64,000 nt of DNA from Lolium rigidum. Its lineage: Eukaryota; Streptophyta; Magnoliopsida; Poales; Poaceae. The position numbers and the translations under genes are program-made. The notes below the pieces were generated by a model. It was not told the DNA's origin and did not search any database. It saw only the letters and a list, made by a program, of their open reading frames with translations. The stretch covers positions 32,823,047 to 32,887,046 of the forward strand of contig NC_061510.1 of NCBI RefSeq assembly GCF_022539505.1, given 5' to 3'. Positions 57,572-64,000 of the stretch are shown here, one piece after another. Numbering within the stretch: position 1 is the stretch's first letter; each line of letters begins with the position of its first letter.

Positions 57572-58735
57572 TGTTATCACCAGAATTTGACCGATTCAGA
57601 GGTGGGCCGCGATCAAGATGGATTTGAAGAATATACATAGAAGGAATATGTGAATCGGCCTTTATATGCAAAATATGGGCTAGTTGGCCCGTGTATCTGT
57701 AACATAGTAGATTACGTGTCGTTTTAGTTAGAGTTGGCCTCGTGCACGGTTGGGATTATTCCCACGTTAGAAAGTCCCCTGGACTATAAATATGTATCTA
57801 GGGTTTATGAAATAAACAACAACCAACGTTCAACCAACAAATCAATCTCGGCGCATCGCCAACTCCTTCGTCTCGAGGGTTCTACCGGTAAGCATCATGC
57901 TGCCTAGATCGCATCTTGCGATCTAGGCGGCAGAAGCTTCATGTTGTTCATGCGTTGCTCGTACTGAAGCCTTTTTGATGGCGAGCAACGTAGTTATCAT
58001 AGATGTGTTAGGGTTAGCATAGTTCTTCGTTTAAACATGCTGTCGTAGTGCAACCCTTGCATATCTAGCCACCCTTACACCTATCTTAGGTGTAGGGGCG
58101 GCACCCCGCTTGATCATTATTTAGTAGATCCGATCCGTTACGGTTGCTCCTTGTTTTCCAAGGGATTAGTTTAATATCTGCAATAGTTAGGCCTTACAAA
58201 GGGTTGGAGGATCCAGCGGCACGTAGGGTGTCGTTTGCTAGTCCTAGACAGGATGTTCCGGGGATCAACCTCGTGTTGGTTTTTAGGCCCTATCTAGGAT
58301 CGGCTTACGATCACCGTGCGTGGCCGCGAGGCCCAATCGTGAGTAGGATGATCCGATTATGCGGTGAAAACCCTAAATCGTCGTAGATCCCATCAGCTTT
58401 ATCTTGATCAAGCAGGACCACCATATATTCGTGCACCTTGTACGAATCATGGGTGGATCGGCTCCTTGAGCCGATTCACAGGATAACCTGAGAGCCGATC
58501 GAGGCTCGTATTTAATGTTTACGTGTATGCCATGCGAGAAACTAAGCGAGGCATCTCCATCACCTTCCCGACCAGGTATAGGTCGGGTGGCACGCCCTTG
58601 CAACGAGCATCGGACGTGTGTACCGGAGGCTTTGCGGGCCGTCGCTCGGAGGGACCGGGCCGGCCGCAGCCCTAGGTTGTTGCCGGCTCTATCGTGTTGC
58701 CCGTCGCTGCCCGCCGGTGGGTTTTGACCGCAACA
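57572..58735 (+). repeat. Element F 5' LTR
   Basis: 1,164 bp, TGTTATCACC to TTTTGACCGCAACA. It contains TATAAATA at 57785-57792 and the leader hairpin CTAGATCGCA TCT TGCGATCTAG at 57904-57926. It is the same length class as C's LTRs but diverged. Confidence 0.92.
57785..57792 (+). promoter_or_regulatory. TATA box of element F 5' LTR
   Basis: GGACTATAAATATGTATC, matching the same box in both C LTRs. Confidence 0.7.
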
Positions 58736-58738
58736 CAT

Positions 58739-58759
58739 TCGCAGCACGCCCGGTGGGAC
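58739..58759 (+). other. Element F primer binding site (degenerate)
   Basis: GCAGCACGCCCGGTGGGAC follows the LTR by a few bases. It matches C's PBS (TGGCACGCCCGGTGGGAC) except at the start, where TGG is lost. Confidence 0.5.
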
Positions 58760-58797
58760 CAGCTTCTACATCAACCACATCGCCATCTACATCTGAG

Positions 58798-60780
58798 ATG
58801 GCGGACGGCACTCCAGTCACGTACGAGGATCTGACCGACGAGCTCAAGAAGAAGTATGACGAGGTCAAAACCATCCTCGAAGCCGACCTCATCGGCTCTT
58901 TTCACAGAACCCGTTCACATGGCATCAGGTGGAAGGGGTTCTCGCCTGATGGTGCACTCGATGGGATAGACCTCTCGCCCCGTCGGAAGAACGCACCGGG
59001 TCCCTGCGGCGGGAGATCAACTACTTGGTGGCTCACTCGCTGCACCGCCACTCGAGAACCCGGTAAACACGTTGGAGCGTGTCGCTCTTCGGGTGATCCA
59101 GGAGATCATGAGGCACCAGTACTCGCCGTCAGGACCAGCTCTTGGGACGCATCAAGGAGAGTTGCCACTCCAGTCCCGTCCACCGCTTCCATTTGCATTG
59201 GCAGCACCAGAAGTGCCGAATTCACCGGCATTCGTCGTCTACAAGATCGGTGGTGACCCTAGTGACTGTCAGTTCTTGCATGAGGCGCCTAAGGAGATCC
59301 CTCACGGGTACACGTGCACGTATGTGCCGGATTGCGGTAACTGGGCGCTCACAAACCGAGGCCACAACATCAGGGACTTCTGGGAAAACAGGAGGGACGT
59401 CAGCAACAGATCTTGAGAAGCAGACGTGGCTAACTAAGTACGCCACCCCGACGAACCTCCAGAGCTCAGCTCCTGCAGTCGGCTCAGAGCTGGAAAAGCA
59501 AACATGGTTGGCTAAGTACGCCACCCCGGCGAATCTTCGGAGTTCAACTCCCGCAGCCAGCACGGCGGATCGGATCGGTACCATGCCGAGAGACCAGTTC
59601 GGCATGGTGCCGAAAAGGAGGGCAATCGGCTATTCCAAGCCGTACCCCGACGACTACGAAATGATCCCGCTACCACCTAAATATCGGCTCCCTGATTTCT
59701 CCAAATTCAGTGGATCAGATGGTTCCAGCTCCATCGAGCATGTGGGCCGATATTTGGCATAGCTAGGAATGGCCTCAGTGTCGGATTCACTACGCGTGAG
59801 GTTCTTCTCACAGTCCCTCACGGGATCGGCTTTCGGGTGGTACACCTCGTTGCCACCAGACTCGATCCGGACTTGGAAGCAGTTGGAGGAACAGTTCCAT
59901 ATGCAGTACCACTCAGAGGCCTCCGAGTCTGGCCTTGCCGATCTAGCACAAATACGTCAGAAGCGTGGAGAAACTGTGACGGAATCACATCCGGCGCTTC
60001 AGGAATCTTAGGAACCGATGTTATTCGGTTCGTGTGACTGAAAAGGAAGCGAGTCGAGTTGGCGAGTGGCGGGCCTCGCAACACCGCTCAAGGACATGGC
60101 CTCCCAAGCAGACTACCCCTCACCGGCGCACATGGTTCGAGAACCGTCGGCATATGAACAGGCGCCACCCGAACCTGTACCAAGACAAATTCAAGCGTGC
60201 GGTAGTCCCGGTCGAGGCGAGAGGAAGACGAAGTTTCGCGGGAGATCAAGAGGTAGCAGTGGCTGAATGGACTCGGGGGCAAACCCCGTGTCCTGCAAAT
60301 GGGTAAAGCCACCGAGGCCCGCCCGGGGGTTTGATTTTGACGTGACCAAAACTGAGCAAATCTTCGACCTCCTGCTCAAGGAGAAGCAGTTGACGATTCC
60401 CGAAGGTCTCAAATTCCCCACGGTACAAGAGCTGAACGGAAAGCCATACTGCAAATGGCATAACTCGCTCTCCCATGCCACCAACGACTGCAGGGTGTGG
60501 CGTCAGCAGATCCAAATGGCGATAGAAAAAGGACGTCCGATTTTCAACCGATACGCCATGAAGGTCGACACCCAACCTTTCCCCGCCGCTAACATGGTGG
60601 AATGCACTTACCCCGAAGGTTGCCGGCCGGGATCCTCGTTCGGCATCAACATGGTAGGACTTGGACACCACGCCGGCAAGGATGGAGACGAGGGCAGCTG
60701 CTCTCATAGCAAGGACACGAGAGGAGGCCGCTCCACGCGATCGGCTCCGTCATGATGGCAAGGGCTACGTCACGGAGGGA
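58798..60780 (+). pseudogene. gag: Element F gag (multiply frameshifted)
   Basis: Starts MADGTPVTYEDLTDELKKKYDE at 58798. The frame breaks near 58975, 59080, 59400, 59760, 60000 and 60270. Pieces matching C's Gag are seen in order: SPSGPALGTHQGE, VVYKIGGDPSDCQFLHE, LEKQTWLTKYATPTNLQSS, RLPDFSKFSGSDGSSSIEHV, SAFGWYTSLPPDSIRTWKQL, and NGKPYCKWHNSLSHATNDC. A 34-residue unit (LEKQTWL(T/A)KYATP) is tandemly duplicated at 59410-59550, which C lacks. The C-x2-W-H/C cysteine-histidine segment is intact. Confidence 0.85.
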
Positions 60781-60847
60781 GAAGTGAAAAACATAAGATA
60801 TCGGCGACCCTCTCTCGATCACCTCCTCAACAAGTATGTGAGTCAGT

Positions 60848-62107
60848 ATGACTAACGCCGACGATCCAGCGATGATGATGAAAGAGATCGTCTGGCTAGA
60901 GAAGCCAGAAGACATCGTCGGTACGATCGCGATGAGGAGGAGCACGAGCGCCGTGCCAAAGAAAAATCAAGGGAGCAAGGCGACAACGATAGGCATCGGG
61001 ACTGCCCCTTCTTCGGACACTCGCTGGGATTCGAGAATGAGCCGATTGCCCACAATCGGCAATTGCCCAGAATGCAACCAGAAGAAGAAGGAGGCAGCCA
61101 ACGTGTCCGTGTTCAAGCGCTTAGGGCCTCTCCCGCCACAAAGCAAACGCGCTGAGTCCCCTCGATGGGAAGATCTCGAGGATTCAGAAGACGAGGGACA
61201 AGAAGAAGAAGAAGACAGGTACCACCGGCCAAGGTGGTGCCCTGATGGACTCAGTCGTTCACAAAAGCGCAGGGTTCAGCGATTGCGCGGCCTGGAGGAA
61301 GCCGAAAGGTTATACTTGCATACGCTAAGAAAGGCACGACCTGATCTGGCTGCGAAAGTTCAGCGAACCCTGGACGAAGAGGGTCGTCCACGGAAAATGG
61401 AGTGGCGCCCCAAACAAAGGAAAGCCGATGATGAAACATCGGCTGGCACAAACATGGTGTTCATCCTCCCTTCGGAGTTCGGTGCTCCGAGATTAGACGA
61501 GGCACCTGTGGCACAACTTGACTGCGGCCCACGGCCGGTTATCTTTGAGAAGCCACGAGAAAGAAGCTACAGACATCTGAAGGCCCTGTACTTGCGAGGT
61601 TATATCGATGGGAGGCCTATAAATAAGATGCTGGTAGACACCGGAGCGGCAGTCAACATCATGCCATACTCTATGCTACGTCGGCTGGGACGCTCTAGCT
61701 CAGATCTAATCAAGACCAACGTGACATTGAGCGATTTCAACGGCCAAGCGTCTGACGCACAAGGTGTTCTGAATGTGGATCTGACCGTAGGAAGGAAAAC
61801 TATCCCTACAACGTTCTTCATCGTCGATAGCAAGAGCACTTATGCTATTCTGCTAGGAAGAGATTGGATCCACGCCAACTGCTGCATTCCCTCCACAATG
61901 CACCAATGCATAATACAGTGGGATGGAGATGAGGTAGAGGTCGTCCAGGCCGATGACTCAGCCGAAATTTCAACGGCTGGCATAAACGCATGGGAAGCAA
62001 CGAGAGCCAAGAACCCCTCTCGAGGTATCAATTTGGACGACTGCGAGCGCATCGACGTGACGAAGGGAAGGGTTAAGCTGGTTTTATCCACTGGCCTGAC
62101 CATGTAG
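60848..62107 (+). pseudogene. Element F gag C-terminus and aspartic protease
   Basis: One long open frame. It begins within the basic tail and passes through NCPECNQKKKEAANVSVFKRL, with a C-x2-C pair. An acidic stretch (EDSEDEGQEEEEDRYHRPRW) and a helix-rich block (RLRGLEEAERLYLHTLRKARPD) follow. The protease then has NKMLVDTGAAVNIMPYSML (D-T-G) and STYAILLGRDWIHANC. The stop is at 62105-62107, the same place as C's. The protease itself looks intact, unlike the upstream gag, to which it is joined only through frameshifts. Confidence 0.9.
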
Positions 62108-63306
62108 CTGAAGCAAAGCGATGAGCAAACGTGGCGAGGCTGATCCTTGTGATCGGCCCCAATGATCTATGAAGGAACGTTACAAAGCCTTCATTGAGCG
62201 CTTCAGTCAATATGGAGGCCGATTCCAGCAATCGGCCAAAATTATCTTCACCACATGTTCTGCTTGTGTTCAAATATCGATCTACTGGGCAGCGGTCGCG
62301 TCGGCGGATGAAAGTCAACACGAATCCTCGCGGAGCCGACGTGCAAGTACAGTGCCTTGGCTAACCACAAAGCCGATATCTGCAGTCACCTGGCAGATTC
62401 GGCTCGGGGGGCATATAGTCAGATGAACATGTGCAGATAAACATGTGTAAACATGTGTGCAGTGAAACACTGTGAGCCGATTAGGAAAAATCGGCCAGTA
62501 AAAAAAAATTTCATAACATACAGCCGATGCAAGGACATCGACTTTAGAACTAAGAAACGAAGCCGATGCGCAGCCATCGACTCTAGTGCGATTATACGAG
62601 GTTTACCGGATCTCCACCAAATCCAGTTCAGCTGTGGGGCCCTCTGCTTCTTCGCGGGAGTAAAACAATGAGAACTTCTTCAGCTGCTTTGAGCCGATCC
62701 GGGTTCCTGAACCTTCTTGTCGAGGATTTTCAACCCTTGGTACTAGTTCAGCAGTGTTGACAGAAGGGTTATATCGGCTCTCTAAGGAAGAAAGGTGATC
62801 AGCTTTGGTGCATCCTCTCTGACATTCTCGCCCCGAGAAAGGCTCGGGGGGCAGCGAGCCCGGTGGATGCTCCGTTCGAGAGCCGATTGGGGTACCATCG
62901 GCTGATCTTTCGTCGCAACCTTCTTCACAAAATGATTAGTGTTTAAAGAAGACCATTAGGTTTGGTTGGAAGAATTCAAAGGCTTCCTCGAAGATTCTAC
63001 ATTATCCACCGATTTCAAAATCATCGGTTGAAGAATGGAAGGGTGAATTTTAAAGGACCGGTGCGTTGCTATCGGCTCATTACGCATCGGCAAAGGGGAC
63101 AAATCGGCAAGATCGGTATGAGAGGAAATCGGCTAAATTAAGCTCAAAGGAAATCGGCAAAATCAAATTGGGAAAAGTTCTTCATTGATAGATTTCTTAC
63201 ATAAAGAGCTGATTGCTCTCAAAAGGAAGTACTAGGGGATACATTGCCCCATCTATCACTACGGTCCTATACTAGAGGTCCTATCTACGGGCCGTCGCTG
63301 CCCTCG
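62108..63306 (+). repeat. Element F pol remnant and ATCGGC-rich 3' region
   Basis: 62115-62290 matches the start of C's post-protease linker. From about 62475 the sequence matches C's 3' region (AATCGGCCAGTAAAAAAAAA). 62521-62585 has two units with GCCGATGC...CATCGACT. At least fifteen CCGAT/ATCGG words occur to 63190. No ORF of note. Confidence 0.8.
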
Positions 63307-63801
63307 TCATCGCCGTCGTCGCCGCTGTCGGCGCTGCTCCCCGGCGGGCTCGTCGTCGCTCCAATGGCCGCCGACCGGGCCCTCATTGTCCTCGTCCTCT
63401 TCGTCAGCGTCATCGTCGTCGCTGTCGAAATCGCTGAGGTTCCCCGGCCAGGGGCAGAACCGCTTGGCCGGCGGCTCGTCGGAGGAGGTGTCGTCCTCCT
63501 CCTCCTCCTCTTCTTCCTCCTCCTCCTCCTCGGGAGAGGTGAAGTCACAGGAGAAGCGATCGTCGTCGCTCTCCTCCTCCGTTTCCCCGTCGGCGAGGAA
63601 GCGGAGGTCGCTTTCCCCGTTGGTCAGGGACTTGTCGTCCTCCGACCAGATGGAGAAGTCATGGCTAGACTCCTCCCCGGCCTCAATGGCGCGGCGGGTG
63701 TTGGCTGCGTGGACCTCCGCCGGGTTCGGCTCCGGCGTCGGCTCGCGAGAGGAAGAGGACTGGGTGGAAAGATCCGATGAAGCGGAGGAGGAAGAAGACA
63801 T
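63307..63801 (-). CDS. Element F antisense accessory ORF (164 aa, acidic, Ser-rich)
   Basis: The homologue of 8692-9186, on the strand opposite to gag. It opens MSSSSSASSDLSTQSSSSREPTPE. Shared landmarks are REPTPE, SIWSEDDKSLTNGESDLRFLADGE, poly-Glu/Asp runs and PPAKRF. The middle of the protein differs freely. The last 20 residues are Arg/Gln-rich here, while the other frame (63285-63548) ends GDDEGSDGP as in C, so a small indel changed the C-terminus. No catalytic motif; function unknown. Placement just inside the 3' LTR and transcription toward the element interior are the same in both elements. Confidence 0.65.
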   Translation of the reverse strand: MSSSSSASSDLSTQSSSSREPTPEPNPAEVHAANTRRAIEAGEESSHDFSIWSEDDKSLTNGESDLRFLADGETEEESDDDRFSCDFTSPEEEEEEEEEEEEDDTSSDEPPAKRFCPWPGNLSDFDSDDDDADEEDEDNEGPVGGHWSDDEPAGEQRRQRRRRR

Positions 63802-63880
63802 GGTGGCGCAGGAGGGCTTTTGGAGTGCTAATGCGAAGAAGATGCGGAAATAAACTGTGCGGAGCGGTTAAATAAAAGGG

Positions 63881-63890
63881 GATATAGTGG
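63881..63890 (-). promoter_or_regulatory. Putative TATA element of the antisense ORF (element F)
   Basis: Minus-strand CCACTATATCCCCTTTT, about 85 bases upstream of the antisense ATG, in a block that also contains the GGCACCACTTCCTCGG word shared with element C at 8560-8600. Confidence 0.5.
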
Positions 63891-64000
63891 AAATTCAATG
63901 CCACAGCAGTTTCCGAGGAAGTGGTGCCTAAAAAAAAAAACTGCCAGGTCACGCGGAGAAGTTGAGAAGGCAAGGCATCATGATGACGGATACTGCAACG

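Larger units (their letters stand above)
57572..64000 (+). mobile_element. Element F: Tat-lineage relative of C lacking pol (right end outside window)
   Basis: Starts TGTTATCACCAGAATT in A's LTR; CCAGC at 57567-57571 is the candidate left TSD. The 5' LTR, PBS position, Gag-protease and antisense ORF all correspond to element C. After the protease stop at 62107 only about 180 bases of the pol start remain. The sequence then jumps to the 3' region equivalent to C 9187-9755. RT, RNase H and integrase are absent. The 3' LTR is expected just beyond 64000. Confidence 0.9.

Overview
This window looks like intergenic DNA from a large grass genome, most likely a Pooideae (wheat/barley/oat-type) species. 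That rests on a Ty1/copia element whose LTR closely resembles the Angela/BARE/WIS families, on TGATACGTC-type Athila-lineage and Tat-lineage Ty3/gypsy elements, and on a CACTA transposon. I found no host gene, tRNA, rRNA or CRISPR. Essentially every base belongs to transposable elements nested in one another. Family names are from memory of sequence style and were not checked by search.

Layout. The backbone is element A (+ strand), a Ty3/gypsy element with very long LTRs. Its 5' LTR enters from the left (1-3096); PBS, a leader ORF and gag follow. Gag is split three ways: element B inserted at 4798-30520 (TSD AATGG) and a CACTA transposon inserted at 30877-55822 (TSD ACC). Gag then finishes at 55952, and A's 3' LTR (56030-57571) is cut by element F, which runs off the right edge. 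B is an Angela-like copia (- strand) that itself carries C (7225-17643, Tat-lineage gypsy, - strand, TSD GATAT) and D (19118-27308, Athila-lineage gypsy, + strand, TSD GGATG). The CACTA carries E (38260-50571, - strand, TSD GAGGG), a complete copy of the same family as A. Relative ages follow from nesting: A, then B, CACTA and F, then C, D and E.

Coding content. A and E encode a small leader protein and Gag but no protease or pol, so they must borrow a polymerase. D encodes Gag plus protease only. C is close to full: Gag, protease, RT, two RNase H domains and integrase, with several frameshifts. F shares C's LTR, Gag-protease and 3' region but has lost pol. C and F also carry a 164-codon acidic, serine-rich ORF on the strand opposite to gag-pol, with a conserved upstream region. 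The CACTA has a TNPD-type transposase (51436-54889) and a second TNPA-like gene with an Ulp1-like tail (32386-36139), both on the minus strand.

Most worth a second look: the antisense accessory ORF and its putative promoter; the leader and LTR-borne ORFs of the A/E family; two long foldbacks and a duplicated upstream block in the CACTA; the inverted and scrambled 3' LTR of B; and a recurrent one-base difference at CTG/CAG sites that breaks several reading frames and may be a sequencing artefact.
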